This document shows, piece after piece, positions 13,248-23,734 of a stretch of 64,000 nt of DNA; position 1 is the first letter of the stretch; the number at the start of each line of letters is the position of its first letter. A program made the translations under genes and the position numbers. The notes below the pieces were generated by a model. It searched no databases. It was not told the origin of the DNA and saw only the letters and a list, made by a program, of their open reading frames with translations. The stretch is from Tupaia tana (Eukaryota > Chordata > Mammalia > Scandentia > Tupaiidae). Location: positions 97,985,501 through 98,049,500 of the forward strand of contig JAKSZU010000007.1 in assembly GCA_026018925.1 (NCBI GenBank), written 5' to 3'.

Positions 13248-15555
13248 TTTTTTTCTTTGCAGATTTTTTTTATTTATAATTTTTTCTCTTTTTTTACATT
13301 AATTCACTATACATCATTATAGTATACAAAATAAATTTTCTATCAAAAATACACTGTCTATTGGTGCAATAAATCACATCAATGTACATACAAATAATTT
13401 TCCATTCCTTATGTTTTGTATATTTTGCTTTTTTTTTTTTTTGCCATCCTTGATTCCCTATCCCTAACCCTCTGCCCTGTCCAACCCTCCTCCCACATTG
13501 TCTCTGGTATCCATGGTTGCTTTCTATGCCTTCCAACCCCCTCCATTTAATTGATTTGCTAATGAACTTAATTTGTCTAAATATTTGCAATAGCAAGCAC
13601 AGTTGGTATATACACACACATGAATCCATGTTTGACTTTAGGCATAAACCACAGTGAGTAGAATGAACATACTATGAAATAGTACCTAGCTGGGGCTATA
13701 TAGCTTACTATGGTCATCAAATACAGTTTTTTAAAAAATTTTGATAACAGTTTTAGTGTTTATTTTTTTCTGAAATTTTTTTTATTAATTTACATTCATT
13801 CCCTGAGCATCATCACAACATACTAAATGTGGTTTCCCATCCAGCATGCATGTTATCATCCATAATATTCCATTTCTACTTTCATATATATATGTTTTTT
13901 ACCCCATGTCTGACCCTCTGCCCTTTCCCACTCTCTTATTACACTATCTCTGCTGTCTACAGTTGTCTTCAATTCCTTTTCCCCCAACATTTTGTTGATC
14001 ACACAATATCATAAGTAATCTAACTACTTTCAATAGCAAATTCAGCTGATAGTTTCAAGAAAAGCAGTTTTGAACTGGTAAGGATATTTCCTTGAAACTT
14101 AAAGCCTAGAAACAGGTTAGTATTCTGTTCAATTAGTAGGTACATGAACCTATTGACAGCTCAAGACAGGACAAAAATTCTTAAAACTGGACAACAAAGC
14201 TTAGAAGAAAAGCAGCAATATTTTAGTCAAGTCACAGAATGCTGTTTCATCAGTTCAGTCTCATGTGCTTAATCTTTCTTCTGTTTCTGTTGAGGTTCGA
14301 TCTTCTAGATTGAACTCTGGGATATAATATTCAACTCCAGACTTTGTTCGTACAATTAAGTTGCCCATTTCCTTAGTTTCTGAACTCTTATTACTGTGTG
14401 TCTGCATTTAATTTTACTGACATAGCACTCCCTTAAGAACTTCTTGGAGATCTGGTCTGGTGCAGGTAAATTCTTTCAGGTTTTGTTTATCTGGGAATGT
14501 TCATGTCTTTTCTTCCCAAATGAATGATAATCTTGCTGGGTACAGAATTATCGGTTGAAATTGTTTTTCCCTTAATATTTTGAATATATTTTCCCATTCT
14601 TTCCTTGCTCGCATTGTTTCCTATGAGAGGTCTGGCGTTAGTCTGATGGGATACCCTTTGTAGGTAACTTGCCGTTTTTTTCTTGCCAGTCTTAGTATCT
14701 TGTCTTTGTCTGTGGTTTTGGTCAGTCTGGCTGTAATGTGTCTTGGAGAAGATCTTCTAGGGTTGATTCTATTCGGGGTCCTCTGTACTTCTTGGGACTG
14801 AATCTTTGAGTGCCTCTCCAGGTTTGGAAAGTTTTCTTGCAGGATTTCATGGAATAGATTATCAATGCCCTTATGAGTTTCTTCACCTTCTGGGATGCCT
14901 ATTATCCAGATGTTCGGACGTTTAATTGTATCTAGTATTTCTCGTATATTATTCTCAATTTTTTGGGCCATTTTCTCAGTCTTCATGGTGGATTTTTCTA
15001 GGCCAGTAATTTTCTCTTCTACATCTGAGATTCTATTTTCTGTATAATCCAGTCTGCTTTTAATACTTTCAAGGGAAATTTTGACTTCTTGTATTATAGC
15101 CTTCATCTCTAACAGTTCCATCTGATTCTTTTGTAAAGTGTGAAATTCCTCTTTTAGATCTTGCATGAATTTCCTCACCTCCTGGAACTCTTCAACTCCT
15201 TTCTCCTTCCTCTTCAGCAGTTCCTTGTCTCTCTTCTCTTCCATCTCTGTAAGCTTTGCCATTATGAATGTTCAGAATTCTTTATCAGACATTTCCATGA
15301 TTTCCATTGAATTGTGTGTGGATGAAGAGGAATTATCCTTTTCCCTTGGAGGAGAGGTATTTTCCTGCTTCTCCATATTTCTTGTGGTCCTGCAGCAATT
15401 TCTAGTCATCTGGTGGATGGTCGGTTTCTTCCCAAACGTGGAAGTTCAATCACGCGAGTTTTGTATGCTGGAGGCTGAATTATCAGTGGGACCTCTTCAT
15501 TTCTCCGTTTCCCCCAAAATGACTAGATCGCAGGAGCCATGGAGCTGTCTCTTCT
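13248..15555 (-). mobile_element. Half-L1 (HAL1-like) element: ORF1 and 3' UTR, no ORF2
   Basis: This 2.3-kb minus-strand element is bounded by a perfect 14-bp duplication GGTTTAATTCTTTT at 13234-13247 and 15556-15569, so its ends are certain. Reading minus, it has a short 5' region, an L1-type ORF1 (15262-14621) and then 1.3 kb of 3' sequence carrying two related copies of an L1-like 3' module (13265-13560 and 13765-14050). No endonuclease or reverse transcriptase sequence is present. The size and content match the known HAL1 class of non-autonomous LINEs that encode ORF1 only and depend on L1. Confidence 0.8.
14621..15262 (-). CDS. L1-type ORF1 protein (RNA-binding nucleic-acid chaperone), open over 213 codons
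   Basis: The frame begins MAKLTEMEEKRDKELL. It has a charged coiled coil (residues about 5-110, with heptads such as KSRLDYTENRISDVEEKI), an RRM-like segment with the hallmark NIWIIGIPEGEE at about 117-128, and a C-terminal domain with RINPRRSSPRHI and RLARKKRQVTYKGYPIRL. It ends DLS with an early stop, compared with other ORF1 copies here that continue TETLQARKAWEDV. The canonical upstream start MSDKEF near 15290 is separated from this frame by a TGA, so the N-terminus is shortened. The intact chaperone core is striking in an otherwise decayed neighbourhood; expression is unknown. Confidence 0.75.
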   Translation of the reverse strand: MAKLTEMEEKRDKELLKRKEKGVEEFQEVRKFMQDLKEEFHTLQKNQMELLEMKAIIQEVKISLESIKSRLDYTENRISDVEEKITGLEKSTMKTEKMAQKIENNIREILDTIKRPNIWIIGIPEGEETHKGIDNLFHEILQENFPNLERHSKIQSQEVQRTPNRINPRRSSPRHITARLTKTTDKDKILRLARKKRQVTYKGYPIRLTPDLS

Positions 15556-15668
15556 GGTTTAATTCTTTTTAAGGATATCTATCTCTTTATGGAATTTCAC
15601 CTTCAAGGTGTGGAATGATTTTCTTATCACCTAGAATTGGTTGTCCATTTTCTCTTCATCTCATTGAG

Positions 15669-15682
15669 GTTTTAAAAAATTA

Positions 15683-15735
<53 letters not shown>

Positions 15736-15877
15736 TGCTACAGGGCTCATGAGCTCACAAGAGAGAGGCAGAGAGAGAGAGAAAGTGAGAAAGCAAGTTG
15801 CCAGGTCTGGGACTTGAACTGTACCCAGCCATGTGGGATTCCAACACCTTAACCACCATGCCACTTGCTGCCTCCCT
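15669..15877 (-). mobile_element. Short-type tRNA-derived SINE with (TA)n
   Basis: Belongs to a shorter subfamily in which the head is directly followed by the AG-rich tail. Carries (TA)n at about 15690-15732 and is flanked by TCATTGAG at 15661-15668 and 15878-15885. Confidence 0.8.
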
Positions 15878-15885
15878 CATTGAGT

Positions 15886-16157
15886 TATTTTTTTATTTTT
15901 CTTTTCTTGAGAGATTTTTGCTACAGGCCATGTGTGCTCTTCAGAGATACAGAAAGAGACAGAGAAGCAGAAAGTAAGCAATCACCTCCTATGGGGATGG
16001 CCACGCTGCAGTTCCTTCTCAATTCTCCTCTTGGGATCTGGGGCATGCATGCACATGTGCCTAGCATGAATCTTAAGCTGCTAGGTCCAAGACTCAAACC
16101 ATGGTCGACTATTTGGGAGTCCAGTGATATAGCCATTACACCATCTGCTGGTCCCTC
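15886..16157 (-). mobile_element. tRNA-derived SINE at the same target
   Basis: Lies between TCATTGAG at 15878-15885 and 16158-16165, so two SINEs share one target site. Confidence 0.85.
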
Positions 16158-17078
16158 TCATTGAGTTTTAATAGTGGGAAGTTACTGTGTTCCTTTGGGA
16201 GAGAGATACTTCCTAGTTTTCTTTTATTTCTGTGACTCCACAATGATTTTAGGTATCTGGTGAAATATTTCCTAATTTTTTTGGAATAAGCTTCTAGAAG
16301 TGTACCCCTGTGCACTTCTCTATGGTATGTGTTAGCTCTAAGCCAATTTCCCTATTCTTCTGTGGGTGGGAGTGCTGGAATACATGGTAGGAGTTGTGGG
16401 GTTTGAATTTCCAGAGGTGAGTTTCTCTCCTTTTTCTCCTCTAGAGCAGGGTCTAGGGGAATTCTTCCAGAGCCTGGCTGACTTCGGGCAGTTGACGCCT
16501 CTCTGCTTTTGCAGGCAGAAACCACACAAACCACAGGTTCCTGGGAATCCCTCCTTCCCCTCAGTGGCCCTGCCTGACTCCTCTATGTGTGGGGGTTGCT
16601 CACAGGCAGTTGCCACACACTGGTACCTGTGGGCTGTAGCGGTGGCATCCACTGGCCCTTCCCTCAGTCAGTGTCCATTCTCTCCGACTCTCTTGTCCCA
16701 GTGCTGTGGTGGATGAGCCAGTGAGCAGAGAACAAGGTGGGGCAGATGGCACGCTCCGTGTGCCTTGGGTAGCAATCTCCTCCTTCCTGCCTATGGGGTA
16801 GACAGAGCAATGGCTCTCCTGTTCCTTATCTTTCTATGAGCTCCACCCACACACAGTCACATGCTTAGACCCTCTGCCTGGATGCCTAGTAGGCCTCTCA
16901 AATGTAATTAGGCAAAACAAAGCTTCTGATTACTCTGTCTCTCCTAACCTCTCTTATCGCAGTTCATAGCACCCATCCTTTCCATTGTTCAGGCACAAGC
17001 CTAGCAATCTTTATCCATTTCTCCCTTTTATTTACTCTCATTTATGATCCACAGCCCAGTCCTATGAGCTCAACCTCA

Positions 17079-17245
17079 GAAATAGATCTTAAACATGTGC
17101 CACTTTTATTTGTGTCTACTGCTACAGTCCAAGTCCAAATTACCATCATCTCTTGTTCTGGGCTACCCGAATATCTCCCAATTTATTTCACTCCTCCCTT
17201 TTCATAATTAATTATCCAGAATTATCTTTAAAAAAATATGTCGAA
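17079..17245 (+). repeat. Local duplication, copy 1
   Basis: AGATCTTAAACATGTGCCAC, ACTTTTATTTG and AATTATCCAGAATTATCTT recur at 17511-17665 in the same order. Confidence 0.85.
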
Positions 17246-17510
17246 TCTACCATCCTAGCTTAAGCTTCAAATGGTTTTTAGATACTCTTGTGATTCTCAG
17301 CATACACTGTTTTCCTCTCTGAGCTCACTACACAGCAGGAACACTGGCTTTCTTCTTGTTCCTTGAACAGACCAAGCTTGCCTCCCTCTAAGGGATTCTG
17401 CAGTGGCTGGTCACTCTGAAAGTCTGTGTCCCCATCTTGTTTCTTGGGATCCCTAGGTCTCAGCTCAAATGTGGCTGCCTTATCAGAATAACCTTTTCTA
17501 ACCATGTAGG

Positions 17511-17665
17511 ACAGATCTTAAACATGTGCCACTTTTATTTGCTTCTACTGCTAAATCCTAGTATCATTGTCTTCTGTCTGAGCTACTTAAAAAGTCCCTA
17601 ATTTATTTCACTCCTGCCTCTTCATAAATTATTATCCAGAATTATCTTCTAAAAATGTAAGTCAG
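17511..17665 (+). repeat. Local duplication, copy 2
   Basis: Second copy, about 432 bp downstream of the first, clearly diverged (roughly 80-85% by eye). Confidence 0.85.
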
Positions 17666-17722
17666 CAACCCTTTCTAAGGACACAGAGGCCAGTAGCCTT
17701 CCTTCTCTCACCTGTCATTCTC

Positions 17723-17974
17723 TCTCTCTCTCTTTTTAAATATATTTTGCCATAGGGTGTGTATGCTTGCCAGGGAGAAAGAGAGATAGAAAGTGAGAAA
17801 TCACTGCCCCAGAGGGGATGGCCACACCGCAATCCCTTCTCCTCCATTCTCTTCTTGGGATTTTGAGCATGCACACATGAGACTGGCATGTTTCAAGTCA
17901 CTAGGTTTGGGACTAGAACTGCAGTTTGCCACATGGGAGTCCAGTGCCTTAACTACTGTATTACCCGATGGACC
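17723..17974 (-). mobile_element. tRNA-derived SINE
   Basis: Perfect 16-bp duplication CTCACCTGTCATTCTC at 17707-17722 and 17975-17990. Interrupts an L2 copy. Confidence 0.92.
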
Positions 17975-18249
17975 CTCACCTGTCATTCTCCATTTCTTTG
18001 ATTTGGTTTCTTCCAGAAGACGCTATCATCTGATGCCACCTATTTAATGATTTGTTTAGTTATTTATTGTCTACTTCTCCCTCTCTGGAATGTCAGTTCT
18101 GTGAAATCTGGGATTTTTTTCCATTCTATCAACTGCTATAGCCTTCCTTCTTAGAAGGTCTCCCTGAATACAATGGGCTCTTAAACAATATTTGGTAAGT
18201 GAATAAATGAAAGATCACTTCACTGCTTCTCATTACAAAGTACTGGGAT

Positions 18250-18440
18250 GAGGCTCAAGTACTTTGCAGGATCTACAAGCTGCTCCCACATCCTTCTCTG
18301 CCTTCACTTCACTAGCCAGGTCTCTCCAAATTCCTCTTGGTTTGAACCATGCAGTGTCTATTCATGTTTCCTCCTGGCCCCTGGATGTGTCCATCTTTGC
18401 CTGGCTAATTTCCACTTACTTTTTAAGTCTAAGATTGGAC
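18250..18440 (+). repeat. L2-related fragment
   Basis: CTACAAGCTGCTCCCACATC and CCTGGCTAATTTCCACTTAC, then TTTTTAAGTCTAAG, resemble L2 3' sequence. Confidence 0.45.
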
Positions 18441-18644
18441 TCCACATTTTCTGTGGCAGTGGTTGGTCATCGGGCCAAGCTGCTTCCCTTTCAGACCAGA
18501 AGCTTGGAGTTCCCATTTAGAAAGTTCAGAGGTCTCCTTGTCTTCTTGGAATTGGGCGTTTCTATAAATATCAATACCAAGAAAAAAGCTGGTGGTTTTG
18601 ACGGAGACAATGATGTGACAATTCTTAATGAAGACTTGTTTTAA

Positions 18645-19179
18645 AGCATCTATTGCCATAGCAATCAGAAAATACTTGCAGTGACTAACATAGTAATAAA
18701 ATTGAACAGTGTAGGTGGACAAGGTGTTTCCTGTGCGTACTGATGGCTTTGGCTCCTCACCCCTTGTCTGCAAGCTCCTCAACTCATTGCTTCATGTTTC
18801 CAAAGAAGGGATATGTTTGGGAATTGGTCTCTGGTCCCCAAGCTTTGTGAACAGCTTCCAAGTCAAAGACAGACATTGGATTAATTTAAACTGGGCAATA
18901 TCCTTGACTTTGAGAATGGGAGTTTGTCATCTGTAAGGGTGGACAACTGAGGAGAGGGAAAATAGCAAGAATCGTTATATTTACATGTTCATTTTAATCT
19001 TACAAGTAACTTTCCCAAAGTCCCAGATTGGATTAAGGTCCTCTGTTCACTAACACTTCCATCACAAAACTTAGTGCATTATAATTATGTGAAAGTTTTT
19101 CAGAATCAAATGGTATCAATTTGTGCTAACAGCTAACTAAATTGAGTAAAGGAAGGCCCTGAAGGAGGTGATTTTCATG
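18645..19179. other. Unique intergenic sequence
   Basis: Nothing recognised. Confidence 0.55.
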
Positions 19180-19560
19180 CCAGCATGCCTGAAACAAGAT
19201 TATCTAAAGAACTCTGCCAGAATAGCTTGTACAAAGAGCACTGCCACCTGACGTGGCTTCTGCAAGACATCTGCCCAGAGACTGCCTGTCCACCCTTGTC
19301 ATTGATCCTGTCCCAAATAACCCTTTCTCCTCTTTCCCTCCTGCTTGTGGTTTTAGCCCTTAAAATCTGTTCAAGGATTGTAAGGCCTTGATAAGCATGT
19401 TTGGGGCAACTGCAGTATACTTGTCTGGGCTGAGAGTGGGCTGCAGTTCTAATGTTTATGTCCAGATAAATGCCTTCTGCTTTACATATTTTGACCCAGT
19501 TAATCTTTTTTGTTGTTCTAGGTTTACAATTATCTTTCCATTTGTAGATTAGTAAATAAA
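19180..19560 (+). mobile_element. Possible old LTR-like sequence
   Basis: CCCTTAAAATCTGTTCAAGG, ACTTGTCTGGGCTGAGAGTG and CCAGATAAATGCCTTCTGC suggest an R-U5-like region. Weak; the long minus-strand open frame over it is not a recognised protein. Confidence 0.25.
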
Positions 19561-19699
19561 ATCTCAAACATGACTGATCTATGTGAAAACAATAATCTTT
19601 TCTAACTTGGAACTTAATAAATATGTGCTAAATTTGTTATTGAACAAAACTAAAAGTAAATAAGTCAACATAAAATATTATAAGAGTATATGTGATCAC

Positions 19700-20340
19700 A
19701 GAGTTTCTTCAGATATTACCTGTGTGCACGTGTGCATAGCCAGTACACTTTATTACATATGTAGATCACGGAACCCCCACCTCGATCAGAACATAGATCC
19801 CTTCAGTGACCAGGCTTTCTGCTACCCCTTTATATTCCATGTTTCCATGCACAAATGTGTCACGACATTTCTGATGACCCAATAGTTACACCTCACCCTT
19901 TTCTTATTCCCGACTCTGAATCACAGCAGTCACTAACTTGTTCTCTACCTGTATAATTTTGATATTTAAAAAATGTTGTACAAATAAATAAAAGTTATGA
20001 ATTGTGTACCATTAGATTGGTTCCCCCCACTCAGCCTTAATTCTCTGAATTACATCCGTGTATCAATAATTCGCTTGTCGTTATTGCTCAGTACTCTTCC
20101 GCTGTGTGGATACCCCACAATGTCCTTAACCACTTAGTGAAGGACATTTTGGTTATTTCCAGTTTTCTCTAAACATCAGCATAAAGGATTTTGTGTGAAC
20201 ACATGGTTTTCTATTCTTCTGTGATAAACACTCAAACACAGTTTGCTGGTTGCGTAGTAAGTACATGTTTAGTTTTTAAGAACCTGTGAAATGATCTTCC
20301 GGAGTGGCCATACCATCTCATAGCCCACCAGCTTTTGGTC
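19700..20340 (-). mobile_element. Old L1 (L1M-type) ORF2 end fragment
   Basis: GCTGTGTGGATACCCCACAA, GACATTTTGGTTATTTCCAG, TGTGTGAACACATGGTTTTC and CCGGAGTGGCCATACCATCT match the complement of the ORF2 C-terminal region. Confidence 0.75.
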
Positions 20341-20344
20341 ATGC

Positions 20345-21839
20345 TTCTCCCCTAAGCTCCAGATCTTTGCCTCTGATTACTCATTGGGTAAACTCACCTG
20401 AATGTCCTGTATCCTGGAATTGAACTGGTAAAAATCTGAGCTTATTATCCTTCCCTGCAAACCAGCTATCCTTCTTGCATTTCCTATTTGACCAAGAGAA
20501 CGGCTCAGTACTGAAGCCAGACACTGAACCATCTTAGATTCTTCTCTCTCTCACCTATTCCCATGTTGAATCCATCTTATCTCCCATCTCTCAAGTAGAA
20601 GAAAAGACAGATCATCATCACAGTGATTATGCTTAAGTAATCACAATAGGATTTTCTAATTGGGATATTTTTGCCCAGTGGAGGTCAGGTATTTTGAAGT
20701 TGGTAGGTATGTTAATGTTTAAGGCATATAAAAGTGAGACAGACTTGGTGGTCACTTATAAGCAGGCATAAATGGCCTGGTAACCTTGAATCTCTGTGGA
20801 GTAGCAAACTGGAAAACACAGACCTACTCTGGGCAGAGTCCTGGCCTTGGGTCTCGGTGGAGGGTGAAGATGAACCCTATTGTGTTCATGAAACATATTT
20901 TACCAGTGTGGACACTGCCAGTCAGACTTACAGGCATGGTCTGTTGGCTTGGATCCACTATTAGTTACAATAATTTATAGAATAGTCCCTAAAAGTCACC
21001 CAGGAGTCCAGTTGATAAAAATAATTAGTAACCTCGCATTGTAGTTGCTAGGCATTTAAGATTTTTGAAGAAATATCCCAGGTTCCTCATGAGATGAGCC
21101 AATGTATGAAGAGACCTCCCTGAATATACCAGGCATGTTCTGGCCTACAAACCGAGGTGGTTGAAGGTAGGGGTGGATTATGATAGTAAGACCTTGCTGG
21201 GGATGCTATTTCTCTCTTGATTATGAAAGAAATAGTAAACAAGTAAACCCTTGGAAAGTGCGGAACCCGAGTCGGGGGCCAACCCTGCTAGTGGGTCTGT
21301 GGAGAGCCCTCTTCTGCATTTTGTTCTCACCTGGGGAGCAGATTCCACTGCTCGTGGAACATATGCCATTGACCCTTTTGCCTCTTAGTACAAAGGGCCT
21401 TAGGAATGCTCCTGGAGCATGCACATTACGAAACTGTGTGGATTTCAAAATACTGTGGTACCCAAATTAATGCATACTTTAATTCAATTTTTTTCTATGT
21501 ACTTTTTGAAGTCCCTGGTATAGGTATTTATTAAGAAGTTGCCTGTGCTTCATGAAATCACTAATACTGCATCCCTACAGGGTGGGTAATGTGAATACTG
21601 GGCATAATCGAGGGTGTGGAAGCCAGTCTGTATTCTCAACAATAAGACATGTGTTCAGGAAATGCCTGTGTTCAAAAAATGCCCGACTCGCAGAGATGTG
21701 AGGAGAGAAACCAGTCTCCTGCGTTCATCTTCTCTCTTGGAGCACGACTCCAGCCAGTCCCACACTCTTCCTAGCTACTCAGGCTCCACTCTGACTTTCC
21801 ACACATGGAGCAGACAGGCGGTACGTGGAACTTAGCCCG
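20345..21839. other. Unique intergenic sequence
   Basis: No coding similarity or named repeat seen. Short open frames lack any recognisable domain. Confidence 0.55.
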
Positions 21840-22250
21840 AGAGCCAGCTATTCTGTGGAGCTGGTTCAGCATGGGCCCAGAGAGCTGCAAAATTGTAAGG
21901 AAAGAGATCACTCTCTTTCTCTCTCTGTCCTATAGTCTACTCAGCTAGAAGTAGGAGGACATCCAGACACAGCCAAATTTATTGAAGTTTATTGATTAAG
22001 CCGGTTGCATGGGGGGTGGGGGAGGACGACTCACGTCTCTCAAAACCGCGCAGCTCCAAGTGCAAGGTGAGGGATGCTTTTAGAGGCAAAAATCACCCTC
22101 TTTTCCATGTTGACATGGCAATCACAAGAACAGAGTGGTGGGTTTGAAAGGGTAGGAGGTAGGGTTTTACAATGTAATATACAAGTCCCAGATGAATATA
22201 CCCAGAGTTGGGGAGTCTCTGGGGCTCCATTTTCTGTCTATCACACTACC
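21840..22250 (-). mobile_element. Probable solo LTR
   Basis: Reading minus: a CTCTAAAAGC TATA-like box near 22080, GAGAGACGTGAGTCGTCC, the doubled polyadenylation signals CAATAAACTTCAATAAATTT near 21985, and a following T-rich/CT-rich stretch. This is the usual U3-R-U5 order of a gammaretrovirus-like LTR. No viral coding sequence is seen. The ends are not determined. Confidence 0.45.
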
Positions 22251-22254
22251 TTAA

Positions 22255-22345
22255 AAAGTAATAATTTATTCATTCAGTCAACAAACATGTATTTAGTAAC
22301 TTCTATATACCAGATAATTTACAAGGCACTGGATGTTCTGTCTTC
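22255..22345 (+). repeat. Short old repeat (L2/MIR-type)
   Basis: TTCATTCAGTCAACAAACAT and GTATTTAGTAACTTCTATATACCAG. The continuation GTAGGAGCTTACAGTTTTAG is at about 23140, beyond the nested SINEs. Confidence 0.45.
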
Positions 22346-22377
22346 TTAGTTGTGAGAAGTGATAAAGAATCTGTGCA

Positions 22378-22878
22378 GGGCCTGCCCCATAGCACAGTGG
22401 TTGAGCCCTATTCACTAGGAGCCAGATCCCAGGCAGCTTGAAAAACACAACAGGGGGAACCAGCAGTTAGCGTAATGGCTATGTCGCTGGACTCCCACGT
22501 AGTCGACCACGGTTCGCGTCCCGGACCCGGTGGCTAAAAACTCACGCCGGGCGCGTGTGCGTGCGTGCCCAAGATCCCGAGAGGAGAATGGAGGAGAAGG
22601 GATTGCGGCGTGACCATCCCCCCTGGGGGGTGATTTCTCGCTTTCTGTCTCTCTGTCTCTCTCTGTCTTGGGGCGAGCGCACGCGCCCTATAGCGAAAAC
22701 CTCTCCAAAAAAAAAAAAAAAAAAAAATACAACAGGCATGTGTGTATGCATACTCCAAATCCTGATAGGATGGGAAACTGGAGGAAAGGGATTGCAGCAT
22801 GACTAGACCCCACAGGGGTGCTTTCTTTCCTCCACCTCTGGTGAGTGCATAAGCACTCTGGCAAAAAATTTAAAGGGA
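22378..22878 (+). mobile_element. Old tRNA-derived SINE split by a younger one
   Basis: The head 22378-22454 (CCTGCCCCATAGCACAGTGG) and the body 22738-22878 flank the SINE at 22455-22724. Confidence 0.75.
22455..22724 (+). mobile_element. Young tRNA-derived SINE nested in a SINE
   Basis: Nearly consensus, with a long A-run. Flanks AAAACACAACAGG and AAAATACAACAGG. Confidence 0.92.
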
Positions 22879-22879
22879 A

Positions 22880-23395
22880 AAAAATTTTGCGTTGAAAAAA
22901 TTTACTTGAATTTTCTCTTGAGCTCTCCACAAGATGAAGGGGCCTCGGAAGAAGCCGATGACACAGGACCCTTCTCACTTTGCATGGTTAGGGACTGAGT
23001 GTGAAATGAAGCCTTTGTGATGAGAAAATGCTTCCATGGGAGTTATCTTGAAGTCACAAAGAATAGGTTCATTTGGCAATGCACAGAGTTTTCAGTGTGT
23101 GCTGTTGGCTCTTTCTGGCATGCAGAGATACAGTCCTAATCTGTAGGAGCTTACAGTTTTAGTTCAGGAGGGATGGTACTTTAAGCAGTTAGATAATAAT
23201 GCAGTACAATATTTTATGTAAAGACTGAGCTTCATATCATAGGAAGACACACCAATGTGAGCCTAAGACGCAGAAAATTCCCTACCCTCTTGTGCACATT
23301 GGAAGTGGGGCACTGGGAGGTGTGGGGGTGGCCGGAGGGGAACACTGGTTAGAAATACCACCTGTGGCTGAGGCACCTTATTGATTGATGGACTA
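22880..23395. other. Unique intergenic sequence
   Basis: Nothing beyond the short L2-type trace near 23140. Confidence 0.5.
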
Positions 23396-23437
23396 CAAAA
23401 ACAAAACAAAACAAAACAAAACAAAACAAAACAAAAC
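23396..23437 (+). repeat. (AAAAC)n simple repeat
   Basis: About eight AAAAC units. Confidence 0.95.
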
Positions 23438-23514
23438 ACTGTCATTATGTGTCCTCTCTCCACTATCTGCTATCTTACTTGTAGGGAAAGTTAGAATAAA
23501 AGGTTGTTGCTCAA

Positions 23515-23720
23515 AACACAGACAATAACAAAACGCTGGCGAGGATTTGGAGCAACTGGAGCCCTCATTCACTGCTGGTGAGAATGTCTAATTTGCAACC
23601 CGTTTGGAAGTTTCTTACAGAACTGAAAGTGCTCTTACTGTCCCATTCAGAAATTGAGCTCCTTCATATTGTCAAACCCATAAAATATTGTTGACAGAAA
23701 AATAACAAACTATAAAAATG
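23515..23720 (+). mobile_element. Old L1 ORF2 end fragment
   Basis: GCTGGCGAGGATTTGGAGCA, TTCACTGCTGGTGAGAATGT and GTTTGGAAGTTTCTTACAGA match L1M sequence on the plus strand. Confidence 0.75.
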
Positions 23721-23734
23721 AATAATTAATAATC

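Larger units (their letters stand above)
6205..16880 (-). mobile_element. Old near full-length L1 LINE, fragmented by nested insertions
   Basis: Pieces of one minus-strand L1 lie in order: 3' UTR and ORF2 C-terminal part 6205-7970, ORF2 9665-12250, ORF1 12530-13247, 5' part 15556-15668, and 5' UTR 16166 to about 16880. Removing the intervening SINEs, the plus-strand L1 and the ORF1-only element gives about 5.7 kb. ORF2 is recognisable (reverse transcriptase and C-terminal Zn-knuckle region) but full of stops. The right boundary in the GC-richer 5' region is approximate. Confidence 0.85.
17385..18215 (+). repeat. L2 LINE 3' region, interrupted by a SINE
   Basis: CTAGGTCTCAGCTCAAATGT before the SINE, then TTATTGTCTACTTCTCCCTC, GGAATGTCAGTTCTGTGAAA and the end AATATTTGGTAAGTGAATAA, as in L2 3' ends. 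The second copy of the local duplication lies within the span. Confidence 0.7.

Noticed and set aside
22455-22530. SINE heads as tRNA genes
   Set aside because: A and B boxes are present, but the cloverleaf is degenerate, no proper anticodon arm or acceptor pairing is visible, and each head is joined to the SINE body and flanked by target duplications.
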